64,000 nucleotides of DNA from Komagataeibacter saccharivorans (GTDB taxonomy: Bacteria > Pseudomonadota > Alphaproteobacteria > Acetobacterales > Acetobacteraceae). The translations under genes and the position numbers were made by a program. Shown one piece after another: positions 27,228 through 36,663 of this stretch (positions are counted from its first letter, which is position 1; every line of letters starts with the position of its first letter). The notes beneath the pieces were generated by a model. The model did no database searches. It had not been told where the DNA came from and saw only the letters and a program-made list of their open reading frames with translations. The stretch is from NCBI RefSeq assembly GCF_003207825.1, contig NZ_NKTY01000012.1:1-64000 (forward strand), written 5' to 3'.

Positions 27228-27886
27228 GGTGCGGTTATCCGTTGGGTCAGGGCCGTAATTTCGCGCGCGCAGTCGGCTGCGTGGGTCAGGGGTAGCAGAT
27301 GTCCGCCTTCCAGCCATTGGATGGGGTGTGCAGCCTTATCGGAAAAGCAGGCCCGCGTCAGTGATGGTGGGGCGATGGCGTCCTGCGTTCCGGCCATGAT
27401 GTGGATGGGGCATGCCAGATTTGTCAGGTCATCCCGGCAATCCATGTCCATAAGCATTTTCAGGCCCGTTTCCAGTCGGTCCTGTTCGATATGCGCTGGC
27501 AGGGGCGTTTCAATGCCCGCACGCTGGCGAAAGCTGTGCAGCAGTCCCTGCGGACCACGCCGCAGGCCAAGGCGCATGCGTTCGATCACCCGCCGGGGAA
27601 TGCCATCGGGGAAGTCGGCTACGGCCCCGAACCGGCTGAAACCGTTTACCAGCACCAGCCCCCGGCATAGTGGTCCATGGTGGCGTAGCAGCCACAGGGC
27701 GCCCAGCGAATGCCCTACCCCGAGATAGGGGTGTTCCGGTAGGGTCATGGCCGGTTGTGCGGCGAAAAAACCGAAATCAAGGCAATGCGTGGAAGATGGT
27801 CCAAGCGCAGCCCGTGTCGCATTCCAGAATGTGTGGTCAAAGGCCCATCCATGCACGAAGGCGATGGGCAGCGTGGGTGATGTCAT
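27224..27886 (-). CDS. bioH: BioH-like pimeloyl-ACP methyl ester esterase
   Basis: 220 residues, an alpha/beta hydrolase. The oxyanion region FVHGWAFDH is near residue 10, the nucleophile elbow GHSLGA near residue 58, and the C-terminal EGGHLLPL supplies the catalytic His. Such enzymes remove the methyl group from pimeloyl-ACP methyl ester so that BioF can use it. The role is inferred from the operon: start and stop overlap bioF and bioCD by 4 bases each. It is shorter than E. coli BioH (256), so it may belong to another of the several non-orthologous esterase types used in this pathway. Confidence 0.82.
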   Translation of the reverse strand: MTSPTLPIAFVHGWAFDHTFWNATRAALGPSSTHCLDFGFFAAQPAMTLPEHPYLGVGHSLGALWLLRHHGPLCRGLVLVNGFSRFGAVADFPDGIPRRVIERMRLGLRRGPQGLLHSFRQRAGIETPLPAHIEQDRLETGLKMLMDMDCRDDLTNLACPIHIMAGTQDAIAPPSLTRACFSDKAAHPIQWLEGGHLLPLTHAADCAREITALTQRITAP

Positions 27887-29064
27887 GCGCTTTCCCGTGC
27901 GGCGCCCGTAATGGCGGTAGCAAGCTGGTCGATCATGGCGTCGGTATGCGCGGCGCTGAGCGCGAGCCGGATACGGCTGCTATTGGGGGGCACCGTGGGC
28001 GGTCGGATGGCGGTGGCAAGGATGCCATGTTTTTCAAGGACCGATGCAAAAGCCAGCGCCCGTGCGGCGTCCCCGATCAGGATAGGAATGATCTGGGTGG
28101 TCGAAGGGCCGCTCGACAGGCCGCAATCCCGGATCACATCGCGCAGATGCGCCGCATTACGGGCCAGTCGGGCGCGTTCCGCATCCATGGCGGGTATCAG
28201 TTCAAGTGCCGCATCCATGGCTCCCAGCACGGCGGGCGGCGGCGCGGTGGTGAACACGAAACCAGAGCAGGCGTTGACCAGCCAGTCGCACATCGCACGT
28301 GACCCGGTGACAAAGGCCCCGAAGCCCCCCAGCGCCTTGCTGAATGTTCCCATAACGAGGTCGATGTCATGTCCGGCGCACAGGCCCCGCCCCTGCGGAC
28401 CCAGCACGCCAGTAGCATGCGCTTCGTCCACATAGGTGAAGGCATCATGATGGCGTGCTATGGCGCTTAGCCGGGAAATATCGGTACGGTCGCCATCCAT
28501 GGAAAAAACGCTTTCCGTCACGATCACGCGCATGCCGGGCTGACCTGCATGGCGGCACAGCAGGGCCTCCAGATGGTCAAGGTCGTTATGGCGGAAGCGG
28601 ATCTGACGCACACCCGCGGCCATGCAGCCATGATGCAGGCTGGCGTGGTTAAGCCGGTCGGTAAAGACCAGTGGCGGCCCGTCCTGTTCCCCCGCAAGCC
28701 GCAGCAGTGCTGTCAGTACGGATGCATTGGCCTGCCATCCGCTGGCCAGAATCAGGGCGGACTGCGCGCCCTTGAATGCAGCCAGCCGCGCTTCGACCGC
28801 CATATGCTGCTGGCTTGTGCCTGTCACAAGGCGGGAAGCCCCTGCCCCCGTGCCTGCTTCGTGCAACCATCGGGCTGCGCGTGCGGCCAGTGCCGGGTGA
28901 TGGGTCAGGCCCAGATAATCGTTGGAGGAGAAGTTGATCAGTTCCCTTCCATCCCGGATGACCGTGACCGCGCCGGTCTGTTGTACCGGGCGCAGCACGC
29001 GGAGGGTGTGCCGATCCGTCATATGCTGCAGTGCGGTCTGGAAAATCGTATCGAAACGGGCCAT
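27883..29064 (-). CDS. bioF: 8-amino-7-oxononanoate synthase
   Basis: 393 residues from ATG 29064, which lies 10 bases after AGGAG; upstream in-frame starts lack a placed ribosome site. A PLP enzyme of the alpha-oxoamine synthase family that condenses pimeloyl-ACP with alanine. Motifs: INFSSNDYLGLTHHP, GTGAGASRLVTGTSQQH, VDEAHATGVLGPQGRG, and the PLP Lys in GTFSKALGGFGAFV. First gene of the overlapping bioF-bioH-bioCD operon, divergent from bioA with 70 bases between. Confidence 0.94.
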   Translation of the reverse strand: MARFDTIFQTALQHMTDRHTLRVLRPVQQTGAVTVIRDGRELINFSSNDYLGLTHHPALAARAARWLHEAGTGAGASRLVTGTSQQHMAVEARLAAFKGAQSALILASGWQANASVLTALLRLAGEQDGPPLVFTDRLNHASLHHGCMAAGVRQIRFRHNDLDHLEALLCRHAGQPGMRVIVTESVFSMDGDRTDISRLSAIARHHDAFTYVDEAHATGVLGPQGRGLCAGHDIDLVMGTFSKALGGFGAFVTGSRAMCDWLVNACSGFVFTTAPPPAVLGAMDAALELIPAMDAERARLARNAAHLRDVIRDCGLSSGPSTTQIIPILIGDAARALAFASVLEKHGILATAIRPPTVPPNSSRIRLALSAAHTDAMIDQLATAITGAARESA

Positions 29065-29134
29065 GAAGCGCATTCTCCTGCCGGAGCACGCCGCCCCGGT
29101 CAATCCCGCCAACCCAATATCACGGAGACGGCGC

Positions 29135-30421
29135 ATGTGTGGACCCGAATGGCTGGAACAGGGCATGAAGCATGTCTGGCTGCCCTATACCCAGATGCAG
29201 ACGACCCTGCCCCCCCTGCCTGCCGTCAGCACCGATGGCTGCACCATCACCCTGGCGGACGGAACGGAACTGGTGGATGGTATCGCATCGTGGTGGACGG
29301 CATGCCATGGCTACAATCATCCCCACATCCATCAGGCGGTCAGCGCGCAGCTTATCCGCATGCCGCACGTCATGTTTGGTGGACTGGTCAATGAACCGGC
29401 GCTGACGCTGGCCCGTCGGCTTGCTGCAATGTTGCCGGGTGATCTGGATCGGGTATTCTTTACTGATTCCGGCTCCGTCGCGGTTGAGGTCGCGATGAAA
29501 ATGGCCATCCAGTACTGGCTCAATCGCGGGCAGACGGGGCGGACAAGGCTTGTTGCCTTCCGGGGCGGTTATCACGGTGACACTATGGCCACCATGGCCA
29601 TATGCGACCCCGAAGAAGGGATGCACAGCCTGTATCAGGGGGCGTTACCTGAACATTTCATTGCTGATCTGCCTGTAAACGCAGCAGGCATGCAGGCACT
29701 GGATACATTGCTGGCACAGTCCGTAGGCAGTATTGCCGCGATTATTGTCGAACCCCTGGTTCAGGGGGCGGGCGGAATGCTGTTTCACAAACCTGATGTA
29801 TTGCGGACACTGCGCGAGCTTGCGGACCGGCATGGTGTGCTGCTGATCCTTGATGAAATCTTTACCGGGTTCGGTCGCACCGGAACCATGTTTGCATGTG
29901 AGCAGGCCGGGATCGTACCTGACATCATCACCCTGTCCAAAGCGTTGACCGGGGGCACGATGGCGCTGGCGGCGACGGTGGCCCGGACGCATGTATTTGA
30001 CGCCTTCCTGTCCGATGATCCGTTGCATGCGCTCATGCACGGGCCAACCTTCATGGCCAATGCGCTGGCCTGCGCCTGTGCCAACGCGTCGCTAGACCTG
30101 TTCGATACGGAGCCCCGGCTACAACAGGTGGCGGCTATCGAAACGCAGATGCGCGACGAACTCGAATCCTGCCGCAGCCTGCCGCATGTTGTCGATGTGC
30201 GTGTGATGGGTGCGATCGGTGTGGTGGAACTTGATCGCATAAGTGACATGAATGCGCTCAAAAGCGCCCTGATTGCACAGGGTGTATGGGTGCGACCATT
30301 CCGTAATATTGTGTATCTGACACCGGCTTTTACCGTAACCCGGTCCGAACTCAGCCATCTGACCAAGGCCATTCGCACGGTTGTGTCGGAACTGGGACAG
30401 GCTGCCCCGCATCGGCGCTAG
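29135..30421 (+). CDS. bioA: Adenosylmethionine-8-amino-7-oxononanoate aminotransferase
   Basis: 428 residues from ATG 29135, preceded by GGAG. A class III aminotransferase that makes 7,8-diaminopelargonic acid, using SAM as amino donor. Motifs: HVWLPYTQMQ, DGIASWWTACHGYNHP, FFTDSGSVAVEVAMKMA, LILDEIFTGFGRTGTMFACE, and the PLP Lys in ITLSKALTGG. It is transcribed away from bioF; the 70-base gap must hold both promoters. No obvious BioR-type palindrome was found there. Confidence 0.94.
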   Translation: MCGPEWLEQGMKHVWLPYTQMQTTLPPLPAVSTDGCTITLADGTELVDGIASWWTACHGYNHPHIHQAVSAQLIRMPHVMFGGLVNEPALTLARRLAAMLPGDLDRVFFTDSGSVAVEVAMKMAIQYWLNRGQTGRTRLVAFRGGYHGDTMATMAICDPEEGMHSLYQGALPEHFIADLPVNAAGMQALDTLLAQSVGSIAAIIVEPLVQGAGGMLFHKPDVLRTLRELADRHGVLLILDEIFTGFGRTGTMFACEQAGIVPDIITLSKALTGGTMALAATVARTHVFDAFLSDDPLHALMHGPTFMANALACACANASLDLFDTEPRLQQVAAIETQMRDELESCRSLPHVVDVRVMGAIGVVELDRISDMNALKSALIAQGVWVRPFRNIVYLTPAFTVTRSELSHLTKAIRTVVSELGQAAPHRR

Positions 30422-30453
30422 GCCATTACGGACGGATCTGGTATAGAAAACGC

Positions 30454-30711
30454 ATGACTTTTTTTCAGCATCGATCCTGGCGCATGACAAATCATGACAG
30501 CAAGCGACAGATCGTGCTGAAGATCCTGTCGGATGGCAAGGCGCGCTCTGTCCGGGAAATCGGGGATCTTTTTCCCGAACTGGGCACCTATCATGCCCGT
30601 CTTGCCCTGCAGGCCCTTCGTAATCAGGGCCTTGTCACCGTGGAAGATGCCCCCGACGCGACGGAGGGCCGCAGGCGCAAGGTCTGGCGGCTGGTCCGTT
30701 CCGGCGGCTGA
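30454..30711 (+). CDS. Small winged-helix-like protein
   Basis: 85 residues from ATG 30454, or 75 from ATG 30484; neither has a strong ribosome site. From SKRQIVLKILSDGKARSVREIGDLF the sequence looks like a winged helix (three helices, then LVTVEDAPD and RRKVWRLV as wing strands), as in small transcription regulators or replication-associated HTH proteins. Exact family not recognised. It follows bioA by 32 bases on the same strand, so it may be read from the bioA promoter, but no link to biotin is shown. Confidence 0.6.
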   Translation: MTFFQHRSWRMTNHDSKRQIVLKILSDGKARSVREIGDLFPELGTYHARLALQALRNQGLVTVEDAPDATEGRRRKVWRLVRSGG

Positions 30712-30719
30712 AATGCTTC

Positions 30720-30760
30720 CCCGCCCGGTCAGGGGCGGGAAAACCCCGTTCAGGACGGGG
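30720..30760. terminator. Two adjacent hairpins between convergent genes
   Basis: CCCGCCC/GGGCGGG (30720-30726, 30733-30739) and CCCCGT/ACGGGG (30744-30749, 30755-30760) form two stems separated by AAAA. The second overlaps the stop of the minus-strand DUF4167 gene. They probably end both transcripts. Confidence 0.5.
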
Positions 30761-31322
30761 AGGATTCCAGTTCTTCTTTCTTTTCCACCGGCGGCTTGGT
30801 GCGGCGGCGCGGCATGCGCGGTGCGCGGGGGGCTGGTGCGGCGGCAGTAGGCTGGGGTTCTGGCGTTTCGGTCACGCTGGGCTGCGGCGCGGTTTCTTCC
30901 GGCTCGGCGGTCTGCTGCGGCTGTGCCTGAATGGAGGGCTGTTCGGCCTCCTCTTCCGCCGGTGCGTCGACCGACTGGCGATTATCCATGGGACGCTGCT
31001 GACGCGCGCCCATCCGTTCCTGACGTTCCTGCTGGCTCTGCTGGGCGGCCTGCGTCATGGCGTTAAGGATGCGGAAATAGTGTTCGGCATGCTGGAAATA
31101 GGCTTCCGCCATAACGCGGTCGCCTGTGCTGCTCGCATCCCGCCCAAGCTGCAGGTATTTTTCAAATAACTGCTGCGCCGTGCCGCGTACGCGCAGGTCA
31201 GGTCCGTTACTGTCGAATACATGGTTGCGGTTCAACGGGATCTGGCCATTGTTATGGCGTACGCTTCCGCCATTGCTGCCGCCCGAACGATGGTGACGGC
31301 CTCGCATGCGTTTCATGTTCAT
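30750..31322 (-). CDS. DUF4167 domain protein
   Basis: About 190 residues. The N-terminus, KRMRGRHHRSGGSNGG, then NHVFDSNGPDLRVRGTAQQLFEKYLQLGRDA and AYFQHAEHYFRILNA, is the DUF4167 domain, nearly confined to Alphaproteobacteria. The rest is a low-complexity tail rich in Pro, Glu, Gln and Ala ending in a basic PRMPRRRTK patch. The basic N-terminus suggests nucleic-acid binding; function unknown. Possible starts are ATG 31322, ATG 31316 and a GTG at 31337. It is often encoded beside prmC and prfA, as here. Confidence 0.88.
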   Translation of the reverse strand: MNMKRMRGRHHRSGGSNGGSVRHNNGQIPLNRNHVFDSNGPDLRVRGTAQQLFEKYLQLGRDASSTGDRVMAEAYFQHAEHYFRILNAMTQAAQQSQQERQERMGARQQRPMDNRQSVDAPAEEEAEQPSIQAQPQQTAEPEETAPQPSVTETPEPQPTAAAPAPRAPRMPRRRTKPPVEKKEELESSPS

Positions 31323-31587
31323 AAGCTGTCGCAGCACTTTCCTGTTGCCGGTCGCCGGCGCTGCCCTGGACCGTGGGGCGGTCTGCCCGTCCCGTCTGTT
31401 GCCATATTGCTGTCCAGTGCATCACCGGACACGAATCCCCGAACCACGGCGGAACCATCATGGTTCATGTTGCCAGTTTTTCTGTTTTGCAATCGGGATC
31501 GATCGCGCGGGAGCGGAATGGCAAATGATCTGCGTTCCGTGTTCCCTGCACGTTGTTAATATAACCCGCGCCTTTCTTTCTGCCAAA

Positions 31588-32451
31588 TTATTTTTTCACG
31601 ATCAGTGCACGGCCAATACCGCCCAGATCGGGGCGTATTTCCAGCACCGCCAGCCCTGCCGCGCGCATAAGGTCCGGCACGCTGGCATCCTGTCCTATGC
31701 CCAGTTCCATTACAGCGATCCCCCCTGTCGCCAGCAGGTCGGGCAGTGCTGTGGCCAGAGTCCGGTAGGCCACCAGCCCGTCAGCGCCGCCATCCAGTGC
31801 GCGGGCGGGTTCATACTTTACGACATCAGGCATGAGACCAGCCAGATCATCACGGGGAATGTAAGGCGGATTGCTCAGTATCAGGTCGAACGGGCCGACC
31901 AGCGCATCCGCCCAGTTGCAGCATAGGGTGGCACAACGGGTATCGAGACCGTTGCGCACGGCGTTATCCGCCGCCAGCCGCGCCGCCTGTGGGGCAAGGT
32001 CGGTTCCGATACCGTAAGCGTCAGGATATTCCGCCAGAACGGACAGCAGCAGGCAGCCGGTGCCGGTGCCGATATCAAGTACGCGCAGGCCAGCACTCCG
32101 GTCCGGCAGGTGGTCCAGCGTCGCTTCGATCAGTGTTTCCGTATCCGCGCGCGGGATCAGCGTATGGGGGGAGACCATAAGATCCAGCGACCAGAAACCG
32201 GTATGGCCTGTAATATAGGCCATCGGTTCATGGTTCACACGACGCTGGAGGTTGCGCAGGAACAGGGTATGGGCCGCGTCAGATAGCGCATCGATACGCA
32301 GCAGCCCCGCCAGATCGGTATTCGCTGCGTGGGCGGCAAGCAGGCGCGCTTCGCGCTGCGGGGCCTCAATACCGGCACGATGAAGCCGGGTTGTCGCATC
32401 ATACAGCAACTGGCGTAAATTTGTGGGCGCGGGTGTTATGGCATCTTTCAT
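31588..32451 (-). CDS. prmC: Peptide chain release factor N5-glutamine methyltransferase
   Basis: 287 residues from ATG 32451 (a GTG is one codon earlier). PrmC methylates the Gln of the GGQ loop in RF1 and RF2. Visible: an N-terminal helical domain, SAM motif I VLDIGTGTGCLLLSVL, and the catalytic NPPYIPRDD that binds the target Gln. Its substrate gene prfA is 520 bases upstream on the same strand, separated by a small gene on the opposite strand. The 265 bases between its stop and DUF4167 show no gene. Confidence 0.94.
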   Translation of the reverse strand: MKDAITPAPTNLRQLLYDATTRLHRAGIEAPQREARLLAAHAANTDLAGLLRIDALSDAAHTLFLRNLQRRVNHEPMAYITGHTGFWSLDLMVSPHTLIPRADTETLIEATLDHLPDRSAGLRVLDIGTGTGCLLLSVLAEYPDAYGIGTDLAPQAARLAADNAVRNGLDTRCATLCCNWADALVGPFDLILSNPPYIPRDDLAGLMPDVVKYEPARALDGGADGLVAYRTLATALPDLLATGGIAVMELGIGQDASVPDLMRAAGLAVLEIRPDLGGIGRALIVKK

Positions 32452-32481
32452 CACGACCGCTTTCCATCATATTTTGGACTC

Positions 32482-32949
32482 ATGCAAACGTCCGTCCTTT
32501 TATCCCGCCTTGCGCGGAGCGTAATCGCCACCGTGCTGTGCACGGCCCTCGTCACCCCTGCTTTCGCCGGGTCGTTCGAGGTGGAGGACGGGTGCAGTTC
32601 GGAAGAAGTGTCGGAAGTGTCGCGTCTGTATGTGGATGAACATCTGGTCGCGACCTTTACCCTCGATCATGACCATACCAGCCAGACCGCGCATATCGAG
32701 ACTGCGATGGGACGCACGAACCACAGCTACGCCCTGTGTGGGGAAATCACCATCCGCCGTCATGGCGGCACCGGCGTCGAGATCCATCAGGTCAGTGGTG
32801 AAGGCGTGCTGCATGATCCGGATGGCCATCATCTTGTCGCGCTGGGGGCACGCAATTTCACCGAATTCTACCTTGCCGATCCTGATGACCCGGAGGTGGT
32901 GGAGCGTCATCCCGGTCACAGTTCGCTCTGCACCCCGCCCACATCGTAG
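32482..32949 (+). CDS. Small secreted protein of unknown function
   Basis: 155 residues with a signal peptide: basic start, hydrophobic SVIATVLCTALVTP, cleavage after AFA near residue 29. The mature part is acidic and His-rich (DHDHTSQTAH, DPDGHHLV) with three cysteines (CSSEE, LCGEI, SLCTPP). It should be periplasmic. Family not recognised. It sits on the plus strand between prmC and prfA, its start 30 bases from that of prmC and its end 21 bases from that of prfA, so it splits a pair that is usually continuous. Confidence 0.7.
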   Translation: MQTSVLLSRLARSVIATVLCTALVTPAFAGSFEVEDGCSSEEVSEVSRLYVDEHLVATFTLDHDHTSQTAHIETAMGRTNHSYALCGEITIRRHGGTGVEIHQVSGEGVLHDPDGHHLVALGARNFTEFYLADPDDPEVVERHPGHSSLCTPPTS

Positions 32950-32970
32950 GCGCGGGTTCCTCCACCGGGC

Positions 32971-34032
32971 CTAACCTTCGTCCGCGGCAAGCAGGGCGGC
33001 CTGTTCTTCCTGTGTCAGCGCGTCCACAAACTCATCCAGTTCCCCGGTCATCACACGGTCGATCTTGTACAGTGTCAGGCCGATGCGGTGGTCGGTCACG
33101 CGACCCTGCGGGAAGTTATAGGTGCGTATGCGTTCGGAACGGTCGCCTGTGCCGACCTGCGCGCGGCGGTCGGCGGCACGGCTTTCATGGGCGGCGGCCC
33201 GGCTGCGTTCATACAGGCGGGCGCGCAGGATCTTCATCGCCTTGGCGCGGTTCTTGTGCTGGCTTTTTTCCTCCTGCATCGTCACCACGATATTGGTGGG
33301 CAGGTGGGTAATGCGCACGGCGCTTTCGGTCTTGTTGACATGCTGGCCGCCCGCGCCGGATGCACGGTAGACATCAATGCGCAGGTCGCCTTCATTGACC
33401 TGCACGTCCACTTCTTCCGCTTCAGGCAGGACGGCGACGGTCACGGTGGAGGTATGGATGCGTCCCTGGCTTTCGGTAGCCGGGACGCGCTGCACACGGT
33501 GCACGCCCGATTCGTATTTCAGCCGCGCAAACACCCCGCGCCCGGTGATGCTGGCAATCCCTTCGCGCAGGCCGCCCAGTTCGGACTGGTCGTATTCCAG
33601 TATCTCGAACCGCCATCCCCGCTGGTCGGCATAGCGCTGGTACGCGCCAAACAGTTCGGCGGCGAACAGTCCGGCTTCATCGCCGCCCGCAGCAGGACGG
33701 ATTTCAAGAATGGCGCTGCGTTCATCCGCTTCGTCACGCGGAAGCATGGCCAGACGGATGGCGTGGCGCAGATCGGGGATCTGTGCGCGCAACCCATCCA
33801 GTTCCGCCTGCGCCAGTTCGCGCATTTCCGGGTCTTCCAGCATCTGGCTGGCGTCCTGTTCCGCCTGTTCCGCGGCCCGTAGCGCGCTGACGCGCGCCAC
33901 TACGGGTTCCAGTTCGGCATATTCACGCGATGCCTGACTGAAATCGTTACCGGACAGCCCTTCAGCCAGCATGGCCTGCAATTCCTCGCTGCGCGCAACG
34001 ATACGGTCCAGACGGTCGTCAAACTGTGCCAC
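32971..34032 (-). CDS. prfA: Peptide chain release factor 1
   Basis: 353 residues. RF1 ends translation at UAA and UAG. The PAT tripeptide that reads the stop codon is in [13 protein letters not shown], and the GGQ loop is in [17 protein letters not shown]2 would have SPF instead of PAT. The stop of hisS is 2 bases upstream of this start, so the two genes are co-transcribed. Confidence 0.96.
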   Translation of the reverse strand: MAQFDDRLDRIVARSEELQAMLAEGLSGNDFSQASREYAELEPVVARVSALRAAEQAEQDASQMLEDPEMRELAQAELDGLRAQIPDLRHAIRLAMLPRDEADERSAILEIRPAAGGDEAGLFAAELFGAYQRYADQRGWRFEILEYDQSELGGLREGIASITGRGVFARLKYESGVHRVQRVPATESQGRIHTSTVTVAVLPEAEEVDVQVNEGDLRIDVYRASGAGGQHVNKTESAVRITHLPTNIVVTMQEEKSQHKNRAKAMKILRARLYERSRAAAHESRAADRRAQVGTGDRSERIRTYNFPQGRVTDHRIGLTLYKIDRVMTGELDEFVDALTQEEQAALLAADEG

Positions 34033-34034
34033 GG

Positions 34035-35291
34035 TTAGGCCTTTCCGGGTGTTCCGGGCAGAAGGAAGGCCGCCACGCCATCCATGGGCACCTCGGTCTG
34101 TTGTCCGCTATCCAGATCCTTGGCCTGTACCACGCCGCGCGCGATCTCATCGCCGCCAATCAGGATGGCATGGGTAGCCTTCATGCGGTTGGCCCGTTCA
34201 AGCCTGCGCTTCATGTTGCCGCGGTATGATGTTTCCGCCCGGATGCCGGCAGCCCGCAGGCCCTGCAATACCTTGATCGCCATCTCCTGCGCGTTCGCTC
34301 CCATCGGGATGATGGCGACCGGACGTGGTTCGGCGGGTGTGCTGTCAAGCAGCATCGACAGTCGTTCGATACCGCCAGCCCAGCCAATGGCGGGTGTTTT
34401 CGGCCCACCCATTTCCGCGACCAGACCGTCATACCGCCCACCGGCCAGCACCGTACCCTGTGCGCCAAGGCGGGTGGTGACGAATTCGAACGCGGTATGC
34501 CCGTAATAGTCCAGCCCCCGGACGATGCCGGGATTTTCCCTGAAGCGCACGCCCATAAGATCAAGCGTGCGGCGCAGGTCATCCCAGAATTCCCGCGCTT
34601 GAGGTGTCAGGAACCGTGCAATGGTGGGGGCATCGGCAACCAGCCTGCGGTCGTTTTCATCCTTGCTGTCAAGGATACGCAGCGGATTGCGTTCAAGCCG
34701 CGCCTGACTGTCCGCAGAGAGATTGGCGCGGTGGGCGCGGAAATGCGCGATCAGGGCCGTGCGCCACGCATCACGACTGGCGGTATCGCCCAGCGTATTG
34801 AGTTCGAGCACGGTCTCGTTCTCGATACCCAGCGCACGCAGCACGTCGCGCCCCATGGCGATCACTTCGGCATCCGCCAGCGGTTCGGCGGCCCCGAGCA
34901 GTTCGGCGCCAATCTGGTGAAACTGGCGGTAACGTCCCTTCTGCGGGCGTTCGTAGCGGAACATGGGTCCCGCGTAGAACACCTTTTGCGGCAGGGACTG
35001 CGTCAGCCCGTTGGTGACGAGTGCGCGGCAGATGGCGGCGGTGCCTTCGGGGCGCAGGGTCAGCGATTCGCCGCCCCGGTCCTTGAACGTGTACATCTCC
35101 TTGGAAACGACGTCGGATGTATCGCCCAATGAGCGGGAAAAGACCCGTGTGTCCTCGAAAATGGGGGTCGCCCATTCATCGAACCCGTAAAGACTGACGA
35201 TGCGACGCGCGGTCTCCACAACATGGGTAAAGCGCCTGTGGTCCTCACCAATCAGGTCATGGGTGCCACGGACGGGCTGTATGCTGCTCAC
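34035..35291 (-). CDS. hisS: Histidyl-tRNA synthetase
   Basis: 418 residues from GTG 35291, with AGGA 11 bases before; the frame runs further upstream but the family N-terminus [12 protein letters not shown] begins here. Class II motifs: motif 2 around [15 protein letters not shown] and [20 protein letters not shown], the His-binding [13 protein letters not shown], and motif 3 [16 protein letters not shown]. The C-terminal anticodon-binding domain follows. Two hairpins separate it from ispG, but the strand and the close spacing to prfA suggest a transcript continuing from here. Confidence 0.96.
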   Translation of the reverse strand: MSSIQPVRGTHDLIGEDHRRFTHVVETARRIVSLYGFDEWATPIFEDTRVFSRSLGDTSDVVSKEMYTFKDRGGESLTLRPEGTAAICRALVTNGLTQSLPQKVFYAGPMFRYERPQKGRYRQFHQIGAELLGAAEPLADAEVIAMGRDVLRALGIENETVLELNTLGDTASRDAWRTALIAHFRAHRANLSADSQARLERNPLRILDSKDENDRRLVADAPTIARFLTPQAREFWDDLRRTLDLMGVRFRENPGIVRGLDYYGHTAFEFVTTRLGAQGTVLAGGRYDGLVAEMGGPKTPAIGWAGGIERLSMLLDSTPAEPRPVAIIPMGANAQEMAIKVLQGLRAAGIRAETSYRGNMKRRLERANRMKATHAILIGGDEIARGVVQAKDLDSGQQTEVPMDGVAAFLLPGTPGKA

Positions 35292-35314
35292 TAGGCGAAA
35301 TCCTGCGTTCTGTA

Positions 35315-35364
35315 ACCGGCCCGCATTGCGGGCCGGTGTGTGGCGCACCGTAACGGTGCGCCAC
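35315..35364 (-). terminator. Two tandem hairpins between ispG and hisS
   Basis: Perfect stems at 35315-35324/35328-35337 (10 bp, ATT loop) and 35340-35350/35354-35364 (11 bp, TAA loop) fill the gap of 79 bases between the ispG stop and the hisS start. Neither has a T-run. They may attenuate read-through or mark a processing site. Confidence 0.55.
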
Positions 35365-35370
35365 GGGTCA

Positions 35371-36531
35371 TCATTCCACGGGGGACATGGCGGCTTCGCG
35401 CGCCATTTCCTCAGCCGGGGTATTGGCGGCGTCAGCCGCTTCAAGGGCAGCGACCTTCTTTTCCACCAGATCGACGATATGTTCGATCATGTCGCCCGCA
35501 GGCATGGTGTGGTCCTGCTTGCCTGCCGAATAGACCATGTGGCGACCGGAGCCACCGCCGGTAACGCCGATATCGGTCATCAGCGCCTCACCGGGACCAT
35601 TGACCACACAGCCGATAATCGACAGCGTCATGGGCGTCTTGATGTGCGCCAGACGGTCTTCCAGCGTCTGCACGGTCTGGATCACGTTGAAGCCCTGACG
35701 CGCGCAGGACGGGCAGGAAATGATCTTCACGCCACGGTGGCGCAGGCCCAGTGACTTGAGGATATCCCAGCCGACCAGCACTTCTTCTTCCGGCTCGGCC
35801 GAGAGCGAGACACGCATGGTGTCGCCCACACCCGCCCACAGAAGGTTGCCCAGCCCGATGGAGGACTTGACGGTGCCCGCGCGCTTGCTGCCCGCTTCGG
35901 TAATGCCGATATGCAGCGGGTGATCGCATACATCGGCCAGTTGCTGGTAGGCCGCGACCGCCATGAACACGTCCGACGCCTTCACGCTGATCTTGAATTC
36001 ATGGAAATCATGATCTTCAAGGATCTTGGCGTGTTCCAGCGCGCTTTCCACCAGTGCTTCGGGGTTAGGCTCGCCATATTTTTCAAGCAGGTGCTTTTCC
36101 AGCGAACCGGCGTTGACGCCGATGCGGATGGAGCAGTTATGGTCCTTGGCGGCGTTCACCACCTCACGCACGCGCTCGGCGCTGCCGATATTGCCCGGGT
36201 TGATACGCAGGCACGCTGCCCCGGCCTTCGCCGCTTCGATGGCGCGTTTGTAGTGGAAGTGGATGTCCGCCACGATGGGAACATTCACCTCGCGCACGAT
36301 TTCGGCCAGCGCCTTCGTGCTTTCCTCATCGGGGCAGGACACGCGCACGATATCCACACCAGCCAGTTCGGCCCGGCGGATCTGGGCGATCGTGGCCTGT
36401 GCATCGGTGGTCAGTGTATTGGTCATCGTCTGGACCGAAACGGGGGCATCCCCCCCCACCGGCACATTGCCGACGTGGATCTGCCGCGACTTGCGGCGTT
36501 CGATGTGCTGATAAGGACGATAGCTGCTCAT
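35371..36531 (-). CDS. ispG: 4-hydroxy-3-methylbut-2-enyl diphosphate synthase
   Basis: 386 residues from ATG 36531 with a strong GGAGGG ribosome site. IspG reduces the cyclic diphosphate MEcPP to HMBPP in the non-mevalonate isoprenoid pathway. The [4Fe-4S] ligands are in [13 protein letters not shown] and [10 protein letters not shown]. The N-terminal TIM-barrel shows VSVQTMTNT and [14 protein letters not shown]. Isoprenoids made here feed ubiquinone and hopanoids. Confidence 0.96.
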   Translation of the reverse strand: MSSYRPYQHIERRKSRQIHVGNVPVGGDAPVSVQTMTNTLTTDAQATIAQIRRAELAGVDIVRVSCPDEESTKALAEIVREVNVPIVADIHFHYKRAIEAAKAGAACLRINPGNIGSAERVREVVNAAKDHNCSIRIGVNAGSLEKHLLEKYGEPNPEALVESALEHAKILEDHDFHEFKISVKASDVFMAVAAYQQLADVCDHPLHIGITEAGSKRAGTVKSSIGLGNLLWAGVGDTMRVSLSAEPEEEVLVGWDILKSLGLRHRGVKIISCPSCARQGFNVIQTVQTLEDRLAHIKTPMTLSIIGCVVNGPGEALMTDIGVTGGGSGRHMVYSAGKQDHTMPAGDMIEHIVDLVEKKVAALEAADAANTPAEEMAREAAMSPVE

Positions 36532-36663
36532 TATGTGCCCTCCAGATAAGGCGGCGGTTTGTATTCCGGCCCGCTATGGCGGGGCGCGGCATAGCCCGGG
36601 GATCTTTTACATGCCGTTTTTCGACATGGCGACCGGGAGGGGACCATGCCGTAGAAGACCATT

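Noticed and set aside
30720-30760. Possible CRISPR-like repeats made by the GC-rich hairpins
   Set aside because: There are only two different stems with no spacer pattern; they fit terminators of convergent genes.
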